Source: Alisma plantago-aquatica (lineage: Eukaryota; Streptophyta; Magnoliopsida; Alismatales; Alismataceae). From it: a stretch of 64,000 bases of DNA. The position numbers and the translations under genes are program-made. Numbering within the stretch: the first letter of the stretch is position 1; every line of letters begins with the position of its first letter. Where the stretch lies: contig OY856409.1 of assembly GCA_963693085.1 (NCBI GenBank), positions 294,104,058 through 294,168,057 of the forward strand, given 5' to 3'. Below, one piece after another: positions 53,631 to 64,000 of this stretch. The notes under the pieces are model-generated. The model ran no database searches, was not told the origin of the DNA, and saw only the letters and a program-made list of their open reading frames with translations.

Positions 53631-55444
53631 TCATGTTTTTGGGTCCGGAGGGGTTAGTTTAGCAACCCAAGTCCTATTGCTCTTGGGTGCTTTCCTAAAA
53701 GGACAACAAGTAGAATAATGAACAAAATCATTGTAATAGTTGCATGTGCCCATAGTCATGGAACTAGAGGATTCTCTATGGAATATTGGAGGTCCATTAC
53801 CTTTGTTGTTCCTTTGACTACTATCATACCCTAAACCATGTCTGCCAATTTGTTTAGTAGAATGGTGTAGGATGTCATTAAGACTCTTTTTACCAACTAA
53901 GAATGTTTGCAAAGAGGATCTTAAATTGTCATTATCATGCTTAAGAGAAGCAATAGTAGACGAAAAATGATTTATATTATCTCTAGCATGCAAAAGATCA
54001 TTTTCTAAGCAAAGAGCTTTAGCTAAATAAGAATCTCTATCAATATGAAGAGAAGCAACACTATTCTCTCTACTAGTAGAACTAGAACAAGATTCAAGTA
54101 CATTGATTTTAGAAAGCAAGGAGCCATTTTCTGTTTCAAGCAAAGAAATCTTAGAAAGATAAACACCATTTTCATATTCTAATTCTTGCAAAACAAAATC
54201 TTTGTCCTTGTTTTCAGATTTAAGAACATCAATATCATGCATGAGAGAATCAACAATTAAAGTATGCACTTCATTAGAACTAGACATAAGAGGTTGAGCT
54301 TCTAGAAATCTAATCTTATCAAGCAAACTAGCATTTTTAAGTTTAAGAGAATCTACTTGACTAAGACAATCATTTTTATCATCAAGCAAGCAAGAATTAG
54401 CATGTTCAAGATCATCTAATTCTACCTGCATATTATCAACAATTCTAGCAAGCTTTTGCTTTTTCCTTTTATAATACTTAAGAGAGGCACAAGTATCATG
54501 AATAATAGCAATCAAAGATTCTATATCTAAAGAGTTTAGATTTACCTCACTTGAGTCCTTACTTGTTGATGCCATAAGAGCAAAATGACATTCTCCTTCA
54601 TCACTAGAGCTTGAGCTACCACTTGACTCTTCACTTGATTCTTCACTTGAGCTTGAGTTGGAGGAGTCACTTGAGCTTGAGTGGCACTTATCTTCTCTTT
54701 TCTTGTGATGATGTGTCTTTATAACTTGTGGGTAATCTATCTTGAAGTGACCCTTCTTTCCACACTTGAAGCACTAGATGGAGGAGGACTTGCCTTTGTA
54801 GAGTTTACCCTTGGATAACATTGCATCTTCTTCAACTTGAGAGGATGGAGAGGCTTGATCAACAATAGCCTTGATTTAAGCCTTCATTTCAACCTTCTTC
54901 ATTCTCTTGAGCTCTTTCTCTTCTTGTCTTTCTACTTCCTCCCTCTTGTCAAGTGTGGCTTTATGTGCTTGTAGATTTCCAATGAGCTCTTCATTAGGGA
55001 CATTCTTAAGGGACCTTGCTTCTTCAATGGAAGTCACCTTGGGTTCCCACCTCTTGGGGAGAGTTCCAAGGATCTTAGAGTTGATCTCTCGTCTACTAAT
55101 AGGATGTCCTAGAATAGCAAGACCATTCACAATGGTGTTGAGCCTTGAGTACATGTTGGCTATCCTCTCCTCCTTTCCCATCTTGAAGTTCTCAAGCAGC
55201 CTTTGAGCATGTAGACTTTGCCTTCCTTCACTTGATCTATCCCCTCATAGGTGATGCATAGCTTTCTCCATACCTCATAGGCTGCTTCACATGAAGAAAT
55301 CCGGTTGAACTCGGTGGGGGTCATGGAGGCATAGAGGATGTGCAGGGATCTAGCATTCAAGGTTGTTTTATTCAAGGTAGCATCATCCCATTCTTCAATC
55401 TTTGTTTTTGGTAGCTTGTATGGGTTGTTCACCATTTGCCACAT
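53631..55444 (-). pseudogene. SIRE-like Copia Gag (UBN2 domain, zinc knuckles, coiled coil)
   Basis: From 55444 the frame reads KIEEWDDATLNKTTLNARSL, HILYASMTPTEFNRISSCEA and LCITYEGIDQVKE, and, after a frame change near 55170, MGKEERIANMYSRLNTIVNG and ILGTLPKRWEPKVTSIEEAR. This is the UBN2-type capsid of Copia gag. Near 54770 lies CFKCGKKGHFKIDYP (last Cys changed to Tyr), then a Ser/Glu-rich acidic stretch. The longest open frame (54575-53631, 314 codons) continues gag with a Leu-rich heptad region predicted to be coiled coil, and a second knuckle CNYYNDFVHYSTCCP (second Cys to Tyr). The frame then ends without entering protease. It could bind and package RNA if repaired. Confidence 0.9.
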
Positions 55445-55590
55445 CTCAAGACTTCATCCTTGGATGTAGAATTGAAGCCTTCTTCTCCGATATAGGAAAT
55501 TGCTCCCATTAAATATTGGAAGACTGATCAAGTATCTCCCTCCTTAGTAGTCACCCACTCCTACTTGTTGAAGTATGCTTGGAGAAGCTC

Positions 55591-55602
55591 ACTTTGATAC
55601 CA
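55591..55602 (-). other. Primer-binding site of gag-only Copia element
   Basis: TGGTATCAAAGT on the minus strand lies two bases after the 5' LTR end at 55605, the usual initiator methionine tRNA site of SIRE-like Copia elements. Confidence 0.88.
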
Positions 55603-55604
55603 AT

Positions 55605-57173
55605 TATTGGATCCTAGATGGGTGATTAGATGCTTTAGAGGGGGGGGTGAATAGAGATGAAAGCACTTGAAAAAAATTCATTAGACCTTCAAGATATATC
55701 ACAAGATAAGGTTGCTAAATAGGAAATTTGTGTGCAACTAAAACATGCATAGCAAGGGAGAGAGAGATTGAACATACACCAAGAGATAAGCTATTTAGAG
55801 TGGTTCCATACTTCAAACTATAAGTGAGTCAGTCCACTACCTAGAGAGGTCAACCTCTAGGATTTCTTAACCTTGCACCTTCATTATATTCATTATAAAA
55901 GATATAATACGTAACCACCAAAGGACTTACCTATCCAATACAAAGAGTCTTTAACCTTACCAAGGACTTACCCACTTTGCAAGGAGTCTTCTGCCTTCTT
56001 CCAAGGACTTACCTACTCTTGCACAAGTCTTTAGCCTTGTAGGGATTACCCACTCTTCTTGGATCTTCCACCTTTGACTTCACCTTCACTCAAAGAAGAT
56101 TCCACCAAGGACTTACCCACTTGAGTAAGGAGTCTTATGCCTTCACCAAGGTCTTACCCACTCTTTCTCCAAGTCTTCAACCTTGATCTTCACCAAGGGA
56201 TGCCTTCCCTTATTCTTCTTCACATCTCTTAGCCAAGAGAGAGAACCTTCATATTCATGGTTGAAATGAGAGAAAGGGAGGTGGTGGAAGTGAGAGCCTC
56301 ACAAGATATACATGTAGGACTAGCTCTCTTACAAATTTTCTACTCACTCTAACAAATGTAGCAAGTGATTAAGCTTAGAGAGAGAGAGGAGGCTGTAGGA
56401 AGCACTCAACTATAGAATAGGAACCTCACATAGAGTTTTGCATTGAATGCTCAACCTTGGAATGAAGCCCAAGGGGTCCTATTTATAGTTAGGGGTGCCT
56501 CTTAGCCTTTGGGGACACTTGAGAACGAAAACTAGCCATTTTGTGGCTTGCAACGAATATATTTTCACTTGTTGCAACTCCTCAACAGCTAGAAGCACTT
56601 TCTGCACTTTTCCGTACAGTGCAATCGATCGAGTTTCTATAAGGGTAACTCAACCGATAGAGTAAAAGACAAAGCTGATATTCAGACCATCGGTCAAGTT
56701 TGTCCTGGTACTCCATCGGTCAAGTTTTGTGAAGTGTAAACTCGACCGATCAGAAGTCATTTTCAAGATCCAATCAGGATCGGTCGAGTTTGCAACTCAC
56801 AGAACTCGACCGATGAACAACCTGATGTGAATTTTGGAAAATGGCTTTTGAGTGCTTAAACATTCGATTTAAGTGCTCCTTATTTTTTCTAAGCTTAATT
56901 ACAAGTCATACAATCATTACAAGTGATTTAAAACATGATTCTAATGGATTTACATCATATTACAAAAATGTGCACTTGTATTGACTTTGACTTGTCTTTT
57001 CTCCAATTTGATATGTGCAAGTTAGGGCATTTGGAGTGTGTCTATACCTAATCTAAAATCACTCCCGTAGAGACATTAGGCACCAATATGTGGAATGGTT
57101 AGTCATCATCAAAACACATGTTTAGTTAATTTAGACACGAGTCAACATTGACCTAATTGACCTTGAGTCAACA
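55605..57173 (-). repeat. 5' LTR of gag-only Copia element
   Basis: This 1,569-bp partner of 50090-51694 begins TATTGGATCC (TG to TA) and ends GAGTCAACA. A deletion near 56709 removes the second arm of hairpin 2 and the following 20-30 bp. Hairpins 1, 3 and 4 lie at 56624-56657, 56715-56750 and 56779-56814. Confidence 0.92.
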
Positions 57174-58549
57174 ACTTCAAAGATACAAGATCCAAAGCTT
57201 CATGTTCCTAAGTTTGAAGATGAGTTTCACAACTCCTCTATATGCAAATAATCACCATGGATAAGTATTTGGTGAAGAAGAAAAGAAAGGAAGATCACAA
57301 CCCTAGATCCATGCTTTAATCCAAGGTTGAAGATGATCAAGGCTTTACCTTAAGGTTAAGACTTGAGATCCTTCTTTCTCCTTAGCACCATGCATTATAC
57401 CTCACCACTCATGCACAATATCCCCTTACTTTACGCCTATAACACTTCACTTGTGGCCGATATCTCTTCACTATGGCCGATATCACCTTGCTATGGCTGA
57501 TATCTCTTCACTATGACCGATATCACCTTGCTATGGCTGATATCAAAGATCTATGCATGATAAAAAGGCTTTATGCATGATATCTAAGAGAAAGAGGGTG
57601 GTAATATTCGAAAAATTTCACTAGTAGGTGAAAGGAATGGTATATATAGTTGTGGTTCATGAAAGAGAGTAGATGAGGTGTTATCATTTTATACTACTAG
57701 GTGCCACGTGTCCATGCATGGTTGACATGTGTCCCTACATGAATATTTATCTTGACATGCAAAACACTTGAGGATAATCTAGGGGTAATATTTTGTCCCT
57801 TAGTTATCTTGTTGGATAAGGTATTTCAACTCAATCACCACTTTATTCACAAACTGATACACTTTTTCTAAGGAAAGTTACAAGCCGTTACACATCACCT
57901 CCTTGAGGTGCTTAGCCCATCATGGAAAAGGCTAAGAGTTCAAAAACCGATATGAGACTCCCTCTATGGCTCGTTGGCCGATAGACACTTCTCATAACAA
58001 GTCTACAACTCGATACAACTCAAGTAAGGGCTTCACATTCAACCCTTTCTTGGTCTTTTCATCACCTAGAGTGGTACCACTGAAAGATGATTCAAACATG
58101 GTGTCTCCTTCTTTATATCTCCTTTATATGATACTAGGATGGAGTAGGGACACTCTAGAGGTGGTAATTTTCATATCAACCCTTCTTTTTTGGGTAAATT
58201 ACAATTTGTACCAAAATTGGTGCACAAGGCACTATCATTATTCAAACAAGTTTCAATTTGAAGTTTAGGCTTTCCACAAGCTGTACCTTAGCATCATTCT
58301 CTATCTTATGATGCTAAAACACATGAGGTACATACAACATGTGACATTTTGTAATTTAACCCCTTATCTTAGGTAAATTGCAAATTGCACCAAACTATCA
58401 ATAATGCACAAACAATTTGCAAATAAGCTCAAAATTGAAAATTAAACTCACGGAGAGTCTTAATTACTTTTTAGAAGATTAAAACAAGTTTATGAATAAC
58501 TTAACCAAAAATTCCAAGTTAGGCCATAACCCAGGTCAGTGATGTTACA
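57174..58549 (-). repeat. 5' LTR of Tekay-like element, right part
   Basis: The interrupted LTR resumes at ACTTCAAAG and ends GATGTTACA, matching 41090-42435 of the left LTR. It has an expanded (C/T)GATATCACC repeat at 57420-57570 relative to the left LTR. Confidence 0.92.
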
Positions 58550-58554
58550 ACTGA

Positions 58555-60751
58555 TCTCCTTGCTGCTCTTCCTCAATAGAATGATCTCTACTACGTCACG
58601 TATGACCACCTAAAAAGATGTGATGAACCACATGGGTGATACCCATGTCCTAGCTCATGGACAAGATCATGAAATTAGGGAAATGTAGTGACCTTTCAAG
58701 ATGAAACCATGTGTAGTGACCATCAGGGTTAAGACCTTCACAACAACCACAATGGTCAAAGAATGGTAGAGACCGCAAGAAACTCAAAGCATAGAGATCA
58801 ACATGAAAATGTAGTGACCAAATATATTAGTGTTAGGGTTTGTAGTCACCAAGCATGAGAAAACTGTTGCAACCAAACAAGAATTATCAACATACTGACC
58901 GCAAGGATAACCCAGTCATAGCGACTATGGAAAGTCAACTTATGTAGTGAATACCATGGGACTTCAACCATATCGACCATATACCTTAAAATAGGTGGTT
59001 CAACATCAAGAAGCTGAAGAGTCACCAAGATGCAAACCTCTTGAAGAAGATGAAAAAATGAAACCCAACAAGGAGTGAGGTTCACCAAGAAAAACATCCT
59101 CTAAAACCCTAAAAACAAACATCACAAAGTCCACATGAAAACCAAGATAAGAGAGAGGAAAACCAAGAATCAAGAACATGCAAACAAGAGTAAGAACCTT
59201 CTTCTTTCATATGATAGTTGAACCATTCTCATGAAGATAAAAACCCATGTTTAAGATGTGCATGCAAGAAGCAACATATCCATCATCCACTAGATCTCGG
59301 GTACAAGAATTAGAGTTTAAGTGGAAGGGTTAATCCATACAAGATCACCACATATTCATAAACCCTAAATCAAAATATCATCACTACACCACTTATAATC
59401 ATGTTTTAGATATAGATAATTAGCTGCAAGATGAGTGCACCAATAGTAGAGTGGAAAGTTATATAACTCACCTTTAAGTGAAGAACAACTCCAAAGACAA
59501 CATGCTCCAAGAGGGAGAGGAGAAAAACAAAGCTTGGATCAACTCCTCATCCAAGAAAGATCACCTCAAGGAAAGAAGAACAAACCTAGGTCAAAAGGTG
59601 CACAAAGAAGAGAGGGTACAAAACCTAGGCCAAAAAGAAAGGAAAAAGAGGAGTTCTTCATCTCACTTAGGTACTACCATGGGAGAACCATGGATTTGAA
59701 CTCTATTGGAGAGAAGTTCCTTTTTTAGAACCACCATGGAGAACCATGGATCGGACAAGAGAAGAAAGAGAGGGGTAGGATTGTAAGAAAATGAAATCAA
59801 TAAAGATAAACCACTTACCAAGATCGAGGATCACTAAAGGGTCAACAAAAGAGAGATGATCCAACCCTAGATCACCAAATTCAAGGGGGAAACGACCACC
59901 TTCTTCAATATCAAGGACCTCCACTTGCACCACCAAGAACAAGGGCCAACTCCAAGCAAGAAGGGAGAAGGAAGAGAGAAAAAAAGTGTCACTTGCATGT
60001 TAAGAGAGGTGTATAAATACTCAAGGGTGGAGAGAGGTAAGAGAGCTAGGTGTCATGCACATAAGTGCCTCTTGTCCTTCACATAACATCGATACAACCA
60101 CACAACTCAAACATGCAACCAAGATCATGAAAACCTAGGTGAGGGTAGAGATCACTTGGTCTACAAGGTGCTCCGATCGAAGAAGAAAACATGGTGACCT
60201 ACAAAGGGTTGTGATCGCTGCAAACATGGTGACTAAAACATAGAGACACATGGGTCAAAACCCTAGTGACCACTATGAGCACATAGCGACCAAGGTACAC
60301 ATATAGAGATCAAGGTTCTCACACCCAAAACACTTCTTCTGCAACAACAAACCAAGGGAAAGAAAATCGGTCACAACAACACAAAGGATCAACATCCATA
60401 GTCAACATCAACTCAAGCATCCACACAACCCATGCAAACCCTAACCTCATTAACCAAGGTCCAACAAGCCACCCCTAAGCAGCAGTATCTCTCTCATGAG
60501 CTAAAAAAAAGGAGGCACATCCAACATGTGACAAATTGCATAATAAACCTCAACATGGTTAAATTGCAACTTGGTTCAAAATAAGCACACAAAGGCATAA
60601 CTAGCTCAAACAACATTCAAACTAGACCAAACTAAAAACATAAACATGTCACATGTTATTAAAGCATATCACATGATTAGATTAAGGTTTTAGGCATCTT
60701 ATTATGTTAAACAATTAAGATCAAGCATGAAACTAGGTCAGGGGTCTTACA
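58555..60751 (-). repeat. Split solo LTR, right part
   Basis: This 2,197-bp continuation of the LTR fragment at 37680-38084 ends GGGGTCTTACA (TGTAAGACCCC on its strand) and is followed by the second TTAAC. With the left part the LTR is about 2.6 kb. It carries scattered GTAGTGACCA motifs (58680-59000, again 60180-60310). Start and end sequences resemble the LTRs at 27269 and 38085, so it is another family of the same lineage. Confidence 0.82.
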
Positions 60752-60756
60752 TTAAC

Positions 60757-60841
60757 TGTCTTTCCAAACCTCTATGTACCCTTTTAAGGGGAGACTTTGA
60801 GATACACACGGTCTCCAACTTGGAATTACGAAGGTATATAT
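60757..60841 (-). pseudogene. Old Tekay-type pol C-terminus, part 2
   Basis: Joined to 37679 this continues the integrase C-terminal region: the join restores the order seen in the complete element (AGGAGCAAACTTACC followed by CTTTCCAAGGAGAGACCTTG). On the minus strand it reads SKLETVCISKSPLKR, like KVYLKVSPWKG. It is cut at 60841 by the next Copia LTR. Confidence 0.75.
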
Positions 60842-60934
60842 TGCTGGATCTAGGATGGGCTCTAGAGGGGGGTGAATAGAGATAAATGTACTTAAACAAA
60901 ATTCATTAGACCTTCAAGATATTTCTATGCAAGT

Positions 60935-62715
60935 ACAATTATTGCAAGAATTCTCTATTCTGGTCTCTCTCTCTAGGGTTACGCTCCCGCTTCTCTCTAG
61001 CTTCCCCAGTGGCCACTACTAGGGGGAGGGGGTGTCTCTCGGTGCCTTCCTCCCCCTGGCCTCAAAAGCCTTGGCGGCGTCTTCTTGGAGTTGATAGTCG
61101 TGGTCTTAAGGTGAAAGGATGGCGTAACAGTGTTGGGCTTCTCCACGACAACAGATGAGTAGAGGGCATGATGCACTGCTGGAGTAATGGTCGAGTTTGT
61201 GGTTCGGCATAGTCAACCTAGTAGACTCCATCCCACCCAGGAGTGGCATATGGAGAGGAGCGGTGCCCTCCCGGTCCTAAAGCTCATGCGTAGTTGCTCT
61301 GCCATCGCAGTGATTAGGGGTTCTCGCCCTTCGCCTCTGCACCTGCTCTTCTGTCTACTGGGCTGAGATCTAGTCTCCCAGGGCTACGCCACCCCTTCAT
61401 CTTCGATCGATCTGCTTCGACGAAGCTTCCCTGCTCCAATTTCTAGAATGGCATCAATATGTCATGTGGTGGCTGGTCCCTGCTACTTCTCAGCACCCAG
61501 ACGCAGAAGGGGTGTTCGTCATCAGGATGTGCCTATGCTCCAGTCTGCCCTGACGACACCGCCCTTCTCCACAAGGAGCTGTGCTCCGACATTTCCACAA
61601 TGGTTCCCTATTCTTCCTCCACCCCGAGGGCAAGTTCTAGGTTAACCACGTTGTCAAAGGTGCTTACGACTCTGATTTTGGTTCTCTATCGGTGACATCT
61701 ACGATAATAGAAGGGTGGTTGCCTGAGTTTTTCCCTACTCGTACGGCGGCGATCTCTCCCGACATCCGAGTGCAAGTGGCTACTGTTTGTGCTGGGTTCC
61801 CACAGACACCATCATGGTGTTGCTCTGCTCCTCCGGTTGGCCTCAGGCCATTGGGGTTCCCTCCATAGGGTATCGAATGTTCCATCGGCAACCTTGGCAG
61901 TAGGGTGGCGGTTGTTTGGAAGGGGTGACCTGCTCACTCGCTGGTCAGTGTGGATTCTTCCCAACCTACTCAGTGGCGCCTTTCTGCTGCTCCCCGGTGT
62001 CTGGTCAATTTTCCTCTGGTCGCTGGTGATGCGCGAGCTCCTCTGGGGCTTTGTGTGATGGAGCATCTGCAAGGTTCTCGGTGGAATGCCTCTGTGCAAA
62101 TAGGGGCATTTGGGTTCTACTTGAGCTCTGTCCTCATCCAGTTTGATTATCTGATTAGGGAGCCTCTCCTTGATGTAGATGTGTGATCGGGTTGTGCCTC
62201 TTAATCTGCTTGTCTCTTGTTTGGTGAAGAGGAATAGGAAATCTATCTTTCCCTCATACTTTATGAGTTGCTCTCAATGCCAGTGTTGTGGAAGGTGGTC
62301 GTTTTCTCTTCAAGGACATCAACCGATGGACAACTCATGGAAGGGCACCTCCTGCTTTGTTTTCTGTAGCTTGGATGCTTTTAGTTTGGTGAAGGATCCT
62401 TTCTTCATCATGTCTAGATAATATTGCCCTTCCTTTTTTAATTGGTCAGTTTCCAGTCTTCCAGGATGACACAATTTGAAGGTGGGGTTAATGCTAGTGC
62501 TTGTTCTGGTTGTTCTCTGGTTATCGCCCTCATCTATTAGGAAGTGTCTATATTATCGTAGAAGTTTTAGGGTCTTGTTCCTTCTCTACTTATGGGGGTC
62601 CTATTAACCCTTTTATTCTTTCAGATGTTTTCATCCCTAGCTGTAAAGGGACGCAGTGTATGTACCCAAAGTTTTGGAATTATATAGTAACACGCTTTTT
62701 GACCGACCAAAAAAA
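60935..62715 (+). mobile_element. Poly(A)-tailed insertion in the third Copia LTR, probably non-LTR
   Basis: About 1.8 kb of GC-richer sequence starts near a CTCTCTCTCTAGGGTT run and ends TTTTTGACCGACCAAAAAAAG. Similar sequence on both sides (60915-60934 and 62715-62733, sharing AAGATA and GCAAGTA) looks like a decayed 18-20-bp target duplication. Poly(A) tail, long variable duplication and pyrimidine-rich start fit a LINE derivative or a retrocopied transcript. No reverse transcriptase motif was seen. Short frames (61448-61695, 61789-62058) match nothing I know. Confidence 0.55.
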
Positions 62716-63605
62716 GAAGATAATATGGCAAGTATGAACTTCGAGTGCAACTAAAACATATATAGCAAGGGAGAGAGAAACTGAACAAGCACAATAACAC
62801 AAGCTATGTAGAGTGGTTCCAATCTCCAAACTAGGATAAAGTCCATCCACTACCTAGAGAGTCAACCTCTAGGATTTTTCAACCATTACATACTGATAAT
62901 TCCATTATAAGACATACAATAAGACCTTCCTTTTTCTGGGCCAAGAATACCCAACCTTCCCTTTAAGGAGAAGGGAGCCAACAACCCACCAAAGGACATT
63001 CCTATCCAAGACTGAGTCTTTAACCTCACTAAGGACTTGCCCACCTTTGTGAAGAGTCTTCTGCTTTCACCAGGGTCTTACCCACTCTTGCAATAAGTCT
63101 TCTGCCATGAAGGAATTACCCACTCTTCTTGGATATTCCGCCTTTGACTTCACCTTTGCCAAGGAGAAGCTTTTACCAAGGGACTCCTTACCTTCTTATT
63201 CTTATTCAACTCTATTATCCAAGAGAGAGAATATTCATCTTAATCTTCATGGTGAAAATGAGAGATTGGGAGGTGGACAAAGTGAGCCTCACAAGATATA
63301 CATCTAGGACTAGCTCTGTTATAAATCTCCTACTCACTCTAATGGATGTATCAAGTGATTAAGCTTAAGAATAGAAGGAGGCTCTTGGAGGCACTCAACC
63401 ATAATATAGGGACCTTCATAGTGCTTGGCTAACCATGAGATGAAGCCCAAGGGGTCCTATTTATACTTGGGGATGCCTACTAGACAGTAGAAGCACTTAA
63501 GCACGAATACTAGCCATTTGGGGGTGTAGCAATGGATATTTTTTTGAGTTTTGCAACACTCCAATGGCTAGAAACACTTTTTTAGCACATTCCGTACAAT
63601 GTGAT

Positions 63606-63815
63606 TCGTCGAGTTTACTTTTGGACAAAAGTAAATTCGACCGATTGCACAAGGCGACAAAGAAAATTTTAGGCATCAGTTGAGTTTATCCTAGATGAAA
63701 CTCAACTGATCACTTAAATCTGATTTGACAGTGCAGGGTGTCAGTCGAGTTCTATATTTTAGAAAAACTCGACCAAAGGTTTCTGTCAAGTTTGTCACAT
63801 GAGAAACTTGACCAA
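63606..63815. repeat. Four hairpin-forming inverted repeats in LTR 3
   Basis: At 63606-63645 the stem is GTCGAGTTTACTTTTG paired with CAAAAGTAAATTCGAC, the longest of all. At 63675-63712 it is GTTGAGTTT with AAACTCAAC, at 63741-63776 GTCGAGTT with AACTCGAC, and at 63785-63815 GTCAAGTTT with AAACTTGAC. Both arms carry matching changes relative to LTR 1. Confidence 0.85.
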
Positions 63816-64000
63816 ATAGGTACTCTGTGATGTATTTTGGAAAATGTCACTAGAATGCTTAAATATTTGATTTAAGTGCTCTTGATTTTTTCTAAGCTTA
63901 ATTACAAGTCATACGATCATTACAAGTGATTTAAAAAATGATTCTAATGGATTTGATGTCTTTTCCACATAAGTATACTTGCATTGATTTTGACTTATCT

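Larger units (their letters stand above)
50090..57173 (-). mobile_element. Copia-type element with gag only (SIRE-like, non-autonomous)
   Basis: The element is nested in the Tekay 5' LTR. Its LTRs are 50090-51694 (1,605 bp) and 55605-57173 (1,569 bp), with TGTTGGATCC ... GAGTCAACA ends. On the minus strand: primer-binding site TGGTATCAAAGT two bases after the 5' LTR, gag with two zinc-knuckle-like motifs (about 55444-53631), then about 1.9 kb without coding capacity, and a purine tract AAAAAGGGGGGGAA before the 3' LTR. No protease, integrase or reverse transcriptase is recognisable. The flanks join to the uninterrupted sister LTR within one base but show no clear target duplication. It is the youngest layer of the nest by position. 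Confidence 0.9.
38085..58549 (-). mobile_element. Full-length Tekay/Del-like chromovirus with nested Copia insertion
   Basis: The element runs TGTGATGACC ... GATGTTACA with target duplication ACTGA at 38080-38084 and 58550-58554. The LTRs are 38085-42435 (4,351 bp) and 47266-58549 (about 4.2 kb once the nested Copia at 50090-57173 is removed). On the minus strand: primer-binding site TGGTATTAGAGC, gag, zinc knuckle, protease, reverse transcriptase, RNase H, integrase, chromodomain, then a purine tract AGGAGTTAATAAT before the 3' LTR. The long LTRs, TGTAACATCC start and the chromodomain place it in Tekay/Del. Stops, frameshifts and mutated active sites show it is inactive. Confidence 0.94.
60842..64000 (-). 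mobile_element. Third Copia LTR of the gag-only family, interrupted and running off the window
   Basis: TGCTGGATCTAGGATGGG at 60842 matches the LTR start at 50090. The LTR continues after an insertion (60935-62715) with GTGCAACTAAAACATATATAG and the same CTTACC and hairpin blocks, and at 64000 reaches the position equivalent to about 51520 of LTR 1. It is diverged from LTRs 1 and 2, so it belongs to an older or different insertion. Orientation is the same (minus). Whether it is a solo LTR cannot be seen. Confidence 0.82.

Overview
This window is plant nuclear DNA: a host gene interrupted by very long introns, next to a dense nest of retrotransposons. The host gene is identified by a plastid pyruvate kinase (beta-type) on the minus strand, built of six exons with canonical GT/AG splice sites and unbroken phase. 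Plant-type Tekay/Del and Reina chromoviruses, SIRE-like Copia and plant LINE sequences agree with a flowering plant. The GC-rich first two exons hint at a monocot, but that is only a weak inference.

Layout. 1-5658: the left edge holds two copies, in opposite orientations, of a small non-autonomous LTR element (192-bp LTRs). They sit in or beside a decayed Copia reverse transcriptase/RNase H. The second copy is complete, with a 5-bp target-site duplication (TSD). 5939-22724: the pyruvate kinase gene, read right to left. Exons 1-2 (22.1-22.7 kb) are separated from exons 3-6 (5.9-6.8 kb) by a 15.3-kb intron. That intron holds a solo Copia-like LTR, a 650-bp tandem duplication, a (TA)n-embedded MITE, a hAT-like MITE and a 5.25-kb degenerate Reina element. 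The C-terminal exons of the enzyme are not found between 1 and 5938, so either the next intron runs off the window or the gene is truncated. 23241-26110: a 5'-truncated, decayed LINE lies upstream of the gene.

27269-64000: no host gene is recognisable; this is a retrotransposon nest. A 4.8-kb solo LTR (27269-32090) contains a hAT-like MITE. Further right, TSDs give the order of insertion. An old Tekay-type pol fragment (37.3-37.7 kb, resuming at 60757) was interrupted by a solo LTR (TSD TTAAC). That LTR was interrupted by a full-length Tekay-like element (38085-58549, TSD ACTGA). The right LTR of that element then received a Copia element (50090-57173) that keeps gag but has no recognisable pol. 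A third LTR of the same Copia family, itself interrupted by a poly(A)-tailed insertion, runs off the right edge.

No tRNA, rRNA, CRISPR or bacterial-type system was seen. The most unusual signals are: a series of imperfect hairpins (GTCGAGTTT...AAACTCGAC) in three Copia LTRs, with paired changes that keep the stems; arrays of an ATATCGTGCA/ATATCGGGCA motif shared by related but distinct chromovirus LTRs; telomere-like sub-repeats inside a Tekay LTR; and a pyruvate kinase that is intact in frame and splicing but altered in one normally conserved motif. All identifications come from reading the sequence and its translations; no database search was run.
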